From Oxalobacteraceae bacterium (GTDB lineage Bacteria; Pseudomonadota; Gammaproteobacteria; Burkholderiales; Burkholderiaceae_D): a stretch of 64,000 nucleotides of DNA. Shown piece by piece: positions 1-8,585 of this stretch. A program made the position numbers and the translations under genes. Position 1 is the first letter of the stretch. Each line of letters starts with the position of its first letter. Location: contig OMID01000031.1 of the NCBI GenBank assembly GCA_900299005.1, positions 59,641 to 123,640 on the forward strand, read 5' to 3'. The notes beneath the pieces were generated by a model, which saw nothing but the letters and a program-made list of their open reading frames with translations, had not been told where the DNA came from and did not search any database.

Positions 1-789
1 GATTTCAATGCCATCAGCCAGCTCTCGCCCGGGTTACGATTCGCTTGCCAGAGCTTTGCATTTTCCGAGAATTATGTACTCGAGCTTCCGACCTCGGTCC
101 TCGAGTATGAACAGGCCTTGGGGAAGTCCACCCGCAAGACCTTGCGAGGCTATGGCAATCGGCTATTGCGAGACCATCCGGGTTTCGAGTGGCACTGCTA
201 TTTACCCGGATCGCTGCCACGCCATGCGCAGCGTGCTCTGGTGGTGCAATTACATGAATTTAAGCGTCGCAGCATGGCCGCGCGTGGGAAGCTGGCGCAG
301 ATCGATGTGCGCGAGACTGCGCAGTTGCTGCAGATGGCAGCCGATTGTGGGCTATATGGTGTGGGAACAATCGACGGCAAACTCTGCGCCGGCTCTCTTG
401 CGCTTCGCGTTGGTGATCACTGCACCATGCTGCTGTGCGCTGCCGATCCGGCATTTTCTCAGTACCGGCTGGGCCTGATGGCTTGCTACTGGTCGCTCTG
501 CGATTGCCTGCGGCTGGGTGTGCGCCAGTGTCATTTGCTATGGGGACGCTATCGCTACAAAGAGCAATTACTGGCAGTCGCTTCGTCACTGCACCGCGTA
601 AGAGTCTATCGATCTCGCTGGCAGATGCTGTGCCGGCCCATCAGTGTTGTTGGCATCGCGAGTCGTGGCCTCCTGCATCGTTGGCGAGCCTGGCTGCTTG
701 AGGATATTCCCGAACGGCGTCATCCTTGTGCGCGCTGCTTGCTCTGGCTGGCACGACGGCTGAGTCAAGGGAGTGATTCGAATTCTTGA
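1..789 (+). CDS. CelD/FemAB-like GNAT acyltransferase (5' end outside window)
   Basis: The reading frame is open from base 1 to a TGA at 787-789, so the true start lies to the left of the window. The visible part has about 262 codons. The region encoding LELP followed by a Lys/Arg-rich helix (KSTRKTLRGYGNRL), then a basic tract, a beta-rich core (GTIDGKLCAGSLALRVGD) and YRLGLMACYWSLCDCLRLGVR, is the layout of the Acetyltransf_6 (CelD/BcsL) branch of the GNAT superfamily. These proteins are usually found near exopolysaccharide or cell-surface genes and are thought to acylate sugars or aminoacyl groups. The substrate cannot be told from the sequence and no surface-polysaccharide neighbour is visible on the right. 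The C-terminal 60 residues are unusually rich in Arg, Trp and Cys. Confidence 0.6.
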   Translation, partial: DFNAISQLSPGLRFACQSFAFSENYVLELPTSVLEYEQALGKSTRKTLRGYGNRLLRDHPGFEWHCYLPGSLPRHAQRALVVQLHEFKRRSMAARGKLAQIDVRETAQLLQMAADCGLYGVGTIDGKLCAGSLALRVGDHCTMLLCAADPAFSQYRLGLMACYWSLCDCLRLGVRQCHLLWGRYRYKEQLLAVASSLHRVRVYRSRWQMLCRPISVVGIASRGLLHRWRAWLLEDIPERRHPCARCLLWLARRLSQGSDSNS

Positions 790-940
790 GAGGCATGCAC
801 TGGACTGATCGGTGGCTCTGATGAGAACGCACGTATCTGCATGCATGAAAATTTTTCCGGGCGAGTCAGTGCTGCACTGGGTTACTATGCCGGCTGAATC
901 CTAATTACCTATTTACACATCCATTGACATCACGGTCATC

Positions 941-1771
941 ATGGCAGAGACAGAGATACGTCCGGGTCAGTCAAACGAGCTGCTCAAAGCCCTGCATATC
1001 CTCACGCGCGAAGGCAAGATAAATCAGGATAGCCGTCGCAAACTCAAGCAGGTATATCACCTGTTCCAGTTCATTGAACCCATGCTGGAGCAGCTCTCAT
1101 CCGATAACAGAGCCATCACCCTGGTGGATCATGGTGCTGGAAAATCCTATCTGGGGTTCATTCTCTACGACCTTTTTTTCAAAGCGAAGAACGATGCTTC
1201 TCATATTTACAGCATCGAGACACGGGAAGAGCTGGTAGCACGTGGACGCGAGCTGGCTGCGCGGGCGGGGTTTTCCGGGATGTCATTTTTCCCTTTGTCT
1301 GTTGCCGAATCGATTCAATCTCCGCTACTGCCTGACACGGTGGATATGGTCACGGCGCTGCATGCCTGTGACACCGCCACCGATGATGCGATCAGCTTTG
1401 CGCTCAGCAAGCGTGCTCGCTTCATTGTGCTCGTCCCATGCTGTCAGGCCGAAGTCGCGGCGGTGCTGCGTCGACTCAAGGGAAAATCCCTGACCCGCGA
1501 TGTGTTCAGCGAGATTTGGCGTCACCCCATTCATACGCGCGAGTTCGGGAGGCATCTGACCAATGTACTGCGCTGTTTGCAGCTTGAGGCACATGGTTAT
1601 CAAGTGAATGTGACCGAGCTGATCGGCTGGGAGCATTCAATGAAGAACGAGTTGATCATCGCCAGCCAAAACAGCGACGTGCCGCGCCAGCGCGCGGCCA
1701 AGCGGCTACGTCAGGTGCTGGCCGATATTGGGCTGGAGGAAATGTCGACACGCTTCTGGCTGCCTGCCTGA
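941..1771 (+). CDS. Class I SAM-dependent methyltransferase (Methyltransf_32-like)
   Basis: This 276-residue protein has a SAM-binding motif I at about residue 64 (LVDHGAGKSYLGFIL) and a later LHACDTATDDAI segment followed by FIVLVPCCQAE. That arrangement is typical of the Methyltransf_32/TRM13-like group of Rossmann-fold methyltransferases. The Cys-Cys pair in VPCCQ is a feature of that group. A helical N-terminal domain of about 60 residues precedes the fold. The substrate is unknown; the TRM13-like resemblance suggests RNA, but this is only family inference. It stands alone between the acetyltransferase gene and a convergent DUF2721 gene. The start is the ATG at 941; no strong ribosome binding site is seen before it. 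Confidence 0.75.
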   Translation: MAETEIRPGQSNELLKALHILTREGKINQDSRRKLKQVYHLFQFIEPMLEQLSSDNRAITLVDHGAGKSYLGFILYDLFFKAKNDASHIYSIETREELVARGRELAARAGFSGMSFFPLSVAESIQSPLLPDTVDMVTALHACDTATDDAISFALSKRARFIVLVPCCQAEVAAVLRRLKGKSLTRDVFSEIWRHPIHTREFGRHLTNVLRCLQLEAHGYQVNVTELIGWEHSMKNELIIASQNSDVPRQRAAKRLRQVLADIGLEEMSTRFWLPA

Positions 1772-1792
1772 TACCGGGCGAACCCCCAGCCG

Positions 1793-2257
1793 CTACTGGC
1801 TGGGCTGTCCTTGCGTGGCTGGGCGCAGCAGTGTTGTCGCCGGCAATGAGTGGCTGGCGATGAAGATTTCGTGCAGCAGCAGGCTAAAGCTTCCGATGAG
1901 CATGATCATGGTGGCGACGAACATGAAAGCGATCAGCGAATCAAGTTTGAGGTGCAGGGAATCATCAATGAATAGCACCACGACCACCATACAGACCAGG
2001 ATCATGCAGCACGCTGACAAGCCCACCGCTCGATGAATTGCTGTTGCCCGGCGCCGTAGTACGGAGAGCTCGTGCACCAGGATCGGGCGTGGTCCCAGTC
2101 CGCCGGAGAGTCTGTCTTCCAGCGTTTCCTGGCGATCGCTGATCCGTTCGAGGCGGTTGGTCAGCACCCGCATCTGGATCATCACGCCGAGCATGAGCAG
2201 CGCGGGCGTGATTGCCACGCTGATCAGGTTGCCGATGTCGCCGAGCAGGGAAGTCAT
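1793..2257 (-). CDS. DUF2721 family membrane protein
   Basis: This 154-residue protein has three predicted membrane segments: residues about 8-28, with the ITPALLMLGVMIQMRVLTNRL pattern, about 80-98 and about 108-130. The N-terminal helix followed by a run of Arg and Glu residues (NRLERISDRQETLEDRL) is the hallmark of DUF2721. No catalytic motif is visible and the family has no established function. It converges with the methyltransferase gene; only 21 bases separate the two stop codons. Confidence 0.75.
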   Translation of the reverse strand: MTSLLGDIGNLISVAITPALLMLGVMIQMRVLTNRLERISDRQETLEDRLSGGLGPRPILVHELSVLRRRATAIHRAVGLSACCMILVCMVVVVLFIDDSLHLKLDSLIAFMFVATMIMLIGSFSLLLHEIFIASHSLPATTLLRPATQGQPSQ

Positions 2258-2792
2258 CTCGCAAGGGTGAAAAGGTTGTCGTGGATTCCATTGTAACTGC
2301 TTCCCGTCGTTGTGATGGGTCGGCGCCGGGTTATGGTGCGTCTTTCGTGTGCCCGTAGCTGAGGGCTGTTGTGTTCGCTTGTCTCGCCGACCCGCGATGG
2401 ACCCGATGTCCGCTCGGTGCGGCTGATTCTGGACTTTGTCAAAAGCAAAGCCCCTGCAGCATGACTGAACTATGCTCCCTTATGGAGAAGAGCGGCAGAT
2501 TTTTATGTTGCACTGCACTCTGTGAATAATTCATTTTGTATTTTTACAGAAATGGAATAAGTTCTCGGGTCGGCATCGACACCCGGACATCCAGTGCGCG
2601 AGTGCCGACAATAATTATTAAAAAATAAAAAAACGGAGACAGGCAGGATGAATTTCGTCGCCTTTGCTGCATGGGCCGCACAGCGGCGGTCGACTCGGGA
2701 CCTGATTGTCCTGACGACAGGCATCAGCGCTGCTGGGCCATTCAAGCGCTGAACTTTCCTGCGGCAACCCGTCAAGACCTCAAGGAGTACTC
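2258..2792. other. 535-base intergenic region upstream of the livG-led operon
   Basis: No convincing gene is seen here. An AT-rich tract at about 2500-2640 is the likely promoter region for the downstream transporter operon, but I cannot point to a clean -35/-10 pair. One short reading frame (2648-2752, 34 codons, with GGAG nine bases before the ATG) may be a leader peptide or chance. The livG start is preceded by a good AAGGAG at about 2779. Confidence 0.5.
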
Positions 2793-3563
2793 ATGTCGGA
2801 CATCATCCTGGAGACCCGGGACCTGACACGCGAATTCAAAGGATTTGTCGCTGTCAATCAGGTTAACCTGCAGGTGCAGCGTGGCCATATCCACGCGCTG
2901 ATCGGCCCCAATGGCGCCGGGAAGACGACTTGCTTTAATCTGCTGACGAAATTTCTCGCACCGTCGTCCGGGCAGATTCTGTTCAATGGCCGGGATATCA
3001 CGATGGTAAAGCCGGCGCAGATTGCGCGCATGGGCATCATCCGTTCTTTTCAGATTTCGGCGGTTTTCCCTCACCTGACCGTGCTGGAGAATGTTCGCAT
3101 TGGCCTGCAACGCAATCTGGGTACCTCGTTTCATTTCTGGAAGAGTGAAGCCACGCTGAATCAACTCAATGAGCGCGCGATGCAGTTGCTGGATGAAGTT
3201 GGTCTGTCCGGTTTTGCCGATAGTGTGACGGTAGACCTGCCGTATGGACGCAAGCGCGCGCTCGAGATTGCGACCACGCTGGCCATGGAGCCCGAGCTGA
3301 TGCTGCTCGATGAGCCTACCCAGGGCATGGGACATGAAGATGTCAAGCGCGTGACCGATCTGATCAAGAAAGTATCCCAAGGCCGTACCATCCTCATGGT
3401 CGAGCACAATATGAATGTGGTGTCGGGCATCAGCGACCGGATATCGGTGCTGCAACGCGGTGCCATCCTGGCCGAGGGTGACTACGCGACCGTGTCAAAG
3501 AATCCGCAGGTACTCGAAGCCTACATGGGTAGCGCTGACGTACTGGAAGGGACGCATTCATGA
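2793..3563 (+). CDS. livG: LIV-type ABC transporter ATPase, LivG-like
   Basis: ATP-binding subunit of a branched-chain amino-acid type (HAAT) importer, 256 residues. Walker A is GPNGAGKTT, the Walker B region is LMLLDEPTQGMG and the switch His follows in MVEHNMNVV. The C-terminal extension ending at a Tyr-containing helix (VLEAYMGS) is characteristic of LivG. The usual LSGG signature is replaced by LPYGRKR, a common variant among LivG proteins. It overlaps the next gene by four bases (ATGA) and begins an operon livG-livF-livH-livM followed by acyl-CoA catabolic genes. No periplasmic binding protein gene is present in the operon. Confidence 0.9.
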   Translation: MSDIILETRDLTREFKGFVAVNQVNLQVQRGHIHALIGPNGAGKTTCFNLLTKFLAPSSGQILFNGRDITMVKPAQIARMGIIRSFQISAVFPHLTVLENVRIGLQRNLGTSFHFWKSEATLNQLNERAMQLLDEVGLSGFADSVTVDLPYGRKRALEIATTLAMEPELMLLDEPTQGMGHEDVKRVTDLIKKVSQGRTILMVEHNMNVVSGISDRISVLQRGAILAEGDYATVSKNPQVLEAYMGSADVLEGTHS

Positions 3564-4261
3564 GCAAGGTACTCGAGATCGCCCACCTGCAGGCCTGGTA
3601 TGGTGAGTCGCACATTCTGCATGACGTGAATTTTTCAGTCGAGCAGGGTGAGGTTGTCACGCTGCTGGGCCGCAATGGCGCGGGGCGCACGACGACCTTG
3701 CGGGCGATCATGGGCCTGACCGGTCGTCGCGAGGGCTCGGTAAAAATCAATGGTAGGGAATCGATCACGATGCCAACGCACCGCATTGCGCATCTGGGCG
3801 TGGGGTATTGTCCAGAGGAGCGCGCGATCTTCTCCTCATTGTCGGCGGAAGAAAATCTGCTATTGCCGCCGACGCTCATGCCGGGCGGGATGTCGGTTGA
3901 CCAGATTTATCAGATGTTCCCCAATCTCGCCGAGCGACGTCACAGCCAGGGTACACGGCTGTCCGGCGGAGAGCAGCAGATGCTGGCGGTCGCTCGCATC
4001 TTGCGAACGGGGGCAAAGCTCCTGCTGCTCGATGAAATCTCCGAAGGTCTGGCGCCCGTGATCGTCCAGGCGCTTGCGCGGATGATTCTGACTCTCAAAA
4101 ATCAGGGCTACACCATCGTCATGGTCGAGCAGAATTTCCGTTTTGCTGCCCCGCTAGCCGATCGTTTCTATGTGATGGAGCACGGTCAGATTGTCGAGCA
4201 GTTCGCCTCGCGCGAACTGGAATCCAAGGCCTCTGTGCTGAACGAATTGCTGGGAGTCTGA
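3560..4261 (+). CDS. livF: LIV-type ABC transporter ATPase, LivF-like, with Arg in Walker A
   Basis: Second ATPase of the importer, 233 residues. The P-loop reads GRNGAGRTTT: the invariant Walker A lysine is Arg43 (codon CGC at 3686-3688). The signature LSGGEQQML, Walker B (LLLLDEISEGLAP) and the switch His region are otherwise intact, except that the usual His is Gln in MVEQNFRF, as in many LivF proteins. Lys-to-Arg in Walker A normally weakens ATP hydrolysis, so this subunit may work mainly by binding ATP while LivG hydrolyses it. I recall similar Arg variants in some LivF homologues, so it may be a subfamily trait rather than damage. It overlaps livG by four bases and sits one base before livH. 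Confidence 0.88.
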   Translation: MSKVLEIAHLQAWYGESHILHDVNFSVEQGEVVTLLGRNGAGRTTTLRAIMGLTGRREGSVKINGRESITMPTHRIAHLGVGYCPEERAIFSSLSAEENLLLPPTLMPGGMSVDQIYQMFPNLAERRHSQGTRLSGGEQQMLAVARILRTGAKLLLLDEISEGLAPVIVQALARMILTLKNQGYTIVMVEQNFRFAAPLADRFYVMEHGQIVEQFASRELESKASVLNELLGV

Positions 4262-4262
4262 G

Positions 4263-5147
4263 ATGGAATTGTTGGGTATTCCCATGGCCGCTTTGATGGG
4301 GCAGCTGCTGCTGGGGCTGGTCAATGGCTCGTTCTACGCGATGCTCTCGCTGGGATTGGCGGTCATTTTTGGCCTGCTCAATGTGATCAATTTCGCGCAC
4401 GGTGCGCTGTATATGATGGGCGCTTTTCTCGCGTGGATGGGTCTGAACTACTTTGGCATCAATTACTGGGTAATGCTGGTCGCGGCGCCGGTCATGGTCG
4501 CCATTTTCGGTATCGTGATCGAGAAGACCATGCTGCGTTGGCTGTACAAGCTGGACCACCTGTACGGGCTTCTGCTGACGTTCGGCATCACGCTGATGAT
4601 CGAGGGTATTTTCCGATCCTTCTATGGCGTCTCAGGTCAGCCCTACTCGGTGCCGTCACAATTGACCGGCGCAACAGATCTGGGCTTCATGATGCTGCCC
4701 AACTATCGTGCCTGGGTGGTTGCGGCATCGCTGGTGGTATGCCTTGCCACCTGGTTTGTGATCGAGAAGACTCGTCTGGGGGCCTATCTTCGCGCGGGCA
4801 CGGAAAATCCCAAGCTGGTCGAGGCCTTCGGTATCAACGTGCCGCTGATGGTGACGCTGACCTATGGCTTTGGCGTGGCGCTCGCCGGATTTGCCGGCGT
4901 GCTGGCCGCACCGGTGCTGCAAGTGTCGCCTCTGATGGGTTCGAACCTGATCGTCGTCGTTTTTGCCGTCGTCGTCATCGGTGGCATGGGCTCTATTCTG
5001 GGCTCAATTGTGACTGGCCTTGGTTTGGGCGTGCTGGAGGGATTGACGAAAGTTTTTTATCCCGAGCTGTCGGCAACCGTGGTGTTCATCATCATGGCGA
5101 TCGTACTTTTGGTTCGCCCCGCCGGCCTCTTCGGCCGCGAGAAATAA
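4263..5147 (+). CDS. livH: LIV-type ABC transporter permease, LivH-like
   Basis: Inner-membrane permease of 294 residues with about eight hydrophobic segments. The N-terminal pattern LGLVNGSFYAMLSLGLAVIF, then NVINFAHGALYMMGAF, is the diagnostic LivH start. The cytoplasmic loop RAGTENPKLVEAFGINV is the EAA-like contact with the ATPases. It starts with ATG one base after the livF stop codon, so translation is probably coupled. Confidence 0.9.
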   Translation: MELLGIPMAALMGQLLLGLVNGSFYAMLSLGLAVIFGLLNVINFAHGALYMMGAFLAWMGLNYFGINYWVMLVAAPVMVAIFGIVIEKTMLRWLYKLDHLYGLLLTFGITLMIEGIFRSFYGVSGQPYSVPSQLTGATDLGFMMLPNYRAWVVAASLVVCLATWFVIEKTRLGAYLRAGTENPKLVEAFGINVPLMVTLTYGFGVALAGFAGVLAAPVLQVSPLMGSNLIVVVFAVVVIGGMGSILGSIVTGLGLGVLEGLTKVFYPELSATVVFIIMAIVLLVRPAGLFGREK

Positions 5148-5159
5148 GGAGTCACCGTG

Positions 5160-6116
5160 ATGCTAAGACAACTGGGTTACGCCGGCGTGCTGATCGGCGC
5201 CGTGCTCGCACCGTTCTTCCTGTATCCGGTGCTGCTGATGAAGATCATGTGCTTCGCGCTGTTCGCGTGCGCATTCAATCTGCTGATTGGCTTTACCGGC
5301 CTACTGTCCTTTGGACATGCGGCGTTCTTTGGCGGTGCTGCGTATATCGCCGGCCACGCCCTGAAAGTCTGGGGAGTGCCGACCGAGCTTGGTCTCGTGC
5401 TGGGCGTTGCCTACGCAGCAGCGATGGGTTTTGTGGTGGGCAAACTGGCGATACGTCGTCAGGGCATTTATTTCACGATGATCACCATGGCACTCTCGCA
5501 GATGATTTTCTTCGTGTTCCTGCAGGCGCCTTTCACGGGCGGTGAAGATGGTCTGCAGTCCATACCCCGTGGCACGCTGCTGGGCAGCATCGACCTGAAG
5601 AACGATCTCACCCTGTACTTCGTGGTACTGGGGATCGTGGTGCTGTCTTTCCTGCTGGTGGTGCGCATTATTCACTCACCGTTCGGGCAAGTGCTCAAGG
5701 CAGTTCGCGAAAATGAGGCGCGTGCCATTTCACTCGGTTATGACACGGACAGGTACAAGCTGCTGGCCTTTGTACTGTCGGCTGCGCTGGCGGGACTGGC
5801 GGGCTCGACCAAGGCAGTGGTGCTGGGCTTTGGCACACTGACCGATGTGCACTGGTCGATGTCGGGCCTGGTGGTGCTGATGACCCTGGTCGGCGGTATG
5901 GGTACGCTGTTTGGTCCGGTGGTGGGTGCGATCATCATCATTGTGCTGGAAAATAAACTGGGCGATCTTGGCACCTGGCTGGCGAAGGTCTCGCATGTCG
6001 AGTGGTTCAACACTATTGGCGAGTCGGTGACAATGGTTACCGGTCTGATCTTCGTAGTCTGTGTGCTGGCTTTTCGGCGCGGCATCATCGGCGAACTTGT
6101 GGCTCGCCTGCGCTAA
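5160..6116 (+). CDS. livM: LIV-type ABC transporter permease, LivM-like
   Basis: Second permease, 318 residues from the ATG at 5160 (a GTG at 5157 is in frame). GGAG at 5148-5151 lies eight bases before this ATG and supports it. The family motif [19 protein letters not shown] is near the N-terminus, and the loop [16 protein letters not shown] contacts the ATPase. The length is typical of the short LivM form; the paralogue at 34307 is longer. It follows livH by 12 bases. Confidence 0.9.
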   Translation: MLRQLGYAGVLIGAVLAPFFLYPVLLMKIMCFALFACAFNLLIGFTGLLSFGHAAFFGGAAYIAGHALKVWGVPTELGLVLGVAYAAAMGFVVGKLAIRRQGIYFTMITMALSQMIFFVFLQAPFTGGEDGLQSIPRGTLLGSIDLKNDLTLYFVVLGIVVLSFLLVVRIIHSPFGQVLKAVRENEARAISLGYDTDRYKLLAFVLSAALAGLAGSTKAVVLGFGTLTDVHWSMSGLVVLMTLVGGMGTLFGPVVGAIIIIVLENKLGDLGTWLAKVSHVEWFNTIGESVTMVTGLIFVVCVLAFRRGIIGELVARLR

Positions 6117-6136
6117 CACTGTTCTGGGGGAGTGAT

Positions 6137-7315
6137 ATGAGCGCTGCCAAGTTCCACTGGGAGGATCCGCTGTTGCTGGATCAGCAGCTCACTGAAGAAG
6201 AGCGCATGGTGCGGGATGCCGCGCGCGCCTATGCTCAGGACCGGTTGATGCCGCGTGTGTTGGAAGCCTTTCGTCACGAGAAGACCGATCCGGCCATCTT
6301 TCGCGAGATGGGTGAGCTCGGACTGATGGGTCCGACCATTCCCGTTGACTATGGCGGTGCGGGATTGAACTACGTCAGCTACGGGCTGATCGCTCGAGAG
6401 ATCGAGCGCGTTGATTCGGGTTTTCGCTCGATGATGAGCGTGCAAACCTCATTGGTGATGTTGCCCATTTACGAATTCGGCACTGAAGAGCAGCGGAAAA
6501 AATATTTACCCAAACTGGCCAAGGGTGAATGGATAGGTTGCTTTGGTTTGACTGAGCCGAACCATGGCTCAGACCCTGGCAGCATGGACACGCGCGCAAA
6601 AAAAGTCGCCGGAGGCTACCGTCTGAGCGGCTCGAAAATGTGGATCAGTAACAGCCCCATCGCGGATGTGTTTGTGGTCTGGGCCAAGGATGACGAAGGC
6701 AAGATCTGTGGTTTTATTCTTGAGAAAGGTTGGACAGGATTATCTTCGCCAGCGATACATGGCAAGATGGGTCTTCGCGCCTCCACCACCGGCGAGATCG
6801 TGATGGATCAGGTCTTCGTGCCAGAGGAAAATGCCTTTCCTGAGGTTCGCGGACTGAAAGGTCCGTTTACCTGCCTCGATGCTGCGCGATTCGGTATTTC
6901 GTGGGGTTCATTGGGTGCTGCGGAGTTTTGCTGGCATACCGCGCGCCAGTACACGCTGGACCGCAAGCAGTTCGGCAAGCCGTTGGCATCGAATCAACTG
7001 ATACAGAAAAAACTGGCCGACATGCAGACCGAGATCACGCTTGCGCTGCAAGGCTGTCTGCGGCTCGGTCGCATGCGCGACGAGGGCACGGCAGCGGTCG
7101 AGATCACATCGATCATGAAGCGCAATTCCTGCGGCAAGGCTTTGGAGATCGCGCGCAGTGCGCGCGATATGTTGGGCGGCAATGGTATTAGCGATGAATA
7201 TGGCGTCGTGCGTCATATGCTCAATCTGGAAGTGGTAAATACTTACGAAGGAACGCACGATATTCATGCGCTGATCCTGGGTCGGGCGCAGACGGGCATT
7301 CAAGCTTTTTTCTGA
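6137..7315 (+). CDS. gcdH: Glutaryl-CoA dehydrogenase
   Basis: Flavoprotein that oxidises and decarboxylates glutaryl-CoA to crotonyl-CoA in lysine, tryptophan and glutarate breakdown. The 392 residues match the family length. [19 protein letters not shown] near the N-terminus, the FAD-binding [15 protein letters not shown] and KMWISNSP segments, and the catalytic glutamate Glu371 in [11 protein letters not shown] are all present. The latter aligns with the base of the human enzyme. I chose the ATG at 6137 because it begins [12 protein letters not shown], which fits the family, and is preceded by GGGGGAG. It lies 20 bases after livM and 7 bases before a CoA-transferase gene, so transport and oxidation of one acid are probably co-expressed. 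Confidence 0.9.
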   Translation: MSAAKFHWEDPLLLDQQLTEEERMVRDAARAYAQDRLMPRVLEAFRHEKTDPAIFREMGELGLMGPTIPVDYGGAGLNYVSYGLIAREIERVDSGFRSMMSVQTSLVMLPIYEFGTEEQRKKYLPKLAKGEWIGCFGLTEPNHGSDPGSMDTRAKKVAGGYRLSGSKMWISNSPIADVFVVWAKDDEGKICGFILEKGWTGLSSPAIHGKMGLRASTTGEIVMDQVFVPEENAFPEVRGLKGPFTCLDAARFGISWGSLGAAEFCWHTARQYTLDRKQFGKPLASNQLIQKKLADMQTEITLALQGCLRLGRMRDEGTAAVEITSIMKRNSCGKALEIARSARDMLGGNGISDEYGVVRHMLNLEVVNTYEGTHDIHALILGRAQTGIQAFF

Positions 7316-7322
7316 GACCTCC

Positions 7323-8540
7323 ATGACATCGGCACTGACCGGCATCCGGGTAGTCGATCTCTCCCGAGTGCTTGCCGGGCCTTGGTCTACACAGAATCTT
7401 GCCGACCTTGGGGCGGACGTGATCAAGATCGAGCGCCCTGGTGTCGGGGACGATACGCGGCGCTGGGGACCGCCTTTTGTTGACCGGGTCGATGCAGATG
7501 GGCGCGATGCCGCCTATTTTTTCTGCGCGAACCGCAACAAGCGTTCGCTGACTCTGGATTTCACCTTGCCTGAGGGCCAAGAAGCTCTGATCGCGCTGAT
7601 TCGACAGGCCGATGTGCTGGTCGAGAATTACAAGGTTGGCGGACTCAAAAAATACGGCCTGGATTACGCTGCGGTTGCGCAGCTCAATCCGCGTCTGATT
7701 TACTGCTCAATTACCGGCTTTGGACAAGAGGGCCCCTACGCCGAACGTCCCGGCTATGACGCGCTGATTCAGGCGATGGGAGGGCTGATGAGTATCACCG
7801 GCGAGCCCGATGGTGCGCCTGGTGGTGGCCCCCAGAAAGTCGGCGTCGCCGTGGTGGATTTGCTCACCGGCTTGTATGCGACGAATGCGATACTGGCTGC
7901 GCTGTTTCATCGCGAGAGAACCGGCGAAGGCCAGCAGATCGACATTGCACTCCTCGATGTACAGGTGGCGACGCTGGCGAATCAAGCTGGCAATTATTTA
8001 ATGGGTGACGAGGTGCCGCAGCGCATGGGCAGCGCGCATCCGTCGATCGTTCCTTACCAGCCGGTGCCTTGCGCTGATGGTTATGTGATGCTGGCTATTG
8101 GCAACGACACCCAGTTTGCCAGTCTGTGTCGGGCGGCGGGTGGGTCTGATATCCCGAGCGATCCGCGTTTTTCCACCAATGAGGCACGAGTCCGCCACCG
8201 TCAGGCCTTGCTCGACTGGCTGCTGCCGGTGATGCAGGACAGGACTGTCGCTGAGTGGTGCAGGCTCGCCGAGCGCGAGCATTTTCCCTGTGGCCCCATC
8301 AATACGATAGATCGTGTTTTTCATGACCCCCAGGTGCTGGCAAGGGGAATGCAGCTGACGATGATATCGCCAGCGTACGGTGCGGTGGATCTGGTCGCTT
8401 CGCCCCTGAGATTATCTGCCTCGCCGGTGAGTTACCGAAGTGCGCCGCCCCCATTGGGCGAGCACACAATCGAGGTCTTGCGCGAGATTGGTTACGACGA
8501 TGACAAGATCACCCGTCTGCGAGAGACAGGCGCGATCTGA
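7323..8540 (+). CDS. CaiB/BaiF (class III) CoA-transferase, probably glutarate CoA-transferase
   Basis: Formyl-CoA-transferase-fold enzyme of 405 residues. The N-terminus VVDLSRVLAGPWSTQNLADL, the LVENYKVGGLKKYGLDY segment and the catalytic Asp in the GYDALIQAMGG motif define the family. Its position directly behind gcdH matches the common bacterial pairing in which this enzyme activates glutarate to glutaryl-CoA using succinyl-CoA, as human SUGCT does. The substrate is inferred from that context only. It is the last gene of the operon. A hairpin with arms CTACCCT/AGGGTAG lies just after the stop codon at about 8553-8578, without a T-tract. Confidence 0.85.
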   Translation: MTSALTGIRVVDLSRVLAGPWSTQNLADLGADVIKIERPGVGDDTRRWGPPFVDRVDADGRDAAYFFCANRNKRSLTLDFTLPEGQEALIALIRQADVLVENYKVGGLKKYGLDYAAVAQLNPRLIYCSITGFGQEGPYAERPGYDALIQAMGGLMSITGEPDGAPGGGPQKVGVAVVDLLTGLYATNAILAALFHRERTGEGQQIDIALLDVQVATLANQAGNYLMGDEVPQRMGSAHPSIVPYQPVPCADGYVMLAIGNDTQFASLCRAAGGSDIPSDPRFSTNEARVRHRQALLDWLLPVMQDRTVAEWCRLAEREHFPCGPINTIDRVFHDPQVLARGMQLTMISPAYGAVDLVASPLRLSASPVSYRSAPPPLGEHTIEVLREIGYDDDKITRLRETGAI

Positions 8541-8585
8541 CGATGCCCTGACGCTACCCTGAGGATAGCCGGAGGGTAGTCGGTA

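Noticed and set aside
4433..5545. 370-codon frame inside livH-livM in another phase
   Set aside because: It is a high-GC shadow frame of two clear permease genes, rich in Arg and His and without family motifs.
8553..8578. Hairpin CTACCCT/AGGGTAG as a Rho-independent terminator
   Set aside because: The stem is perfect but the loop is 12 bases long and no T-tract follows on either strand.
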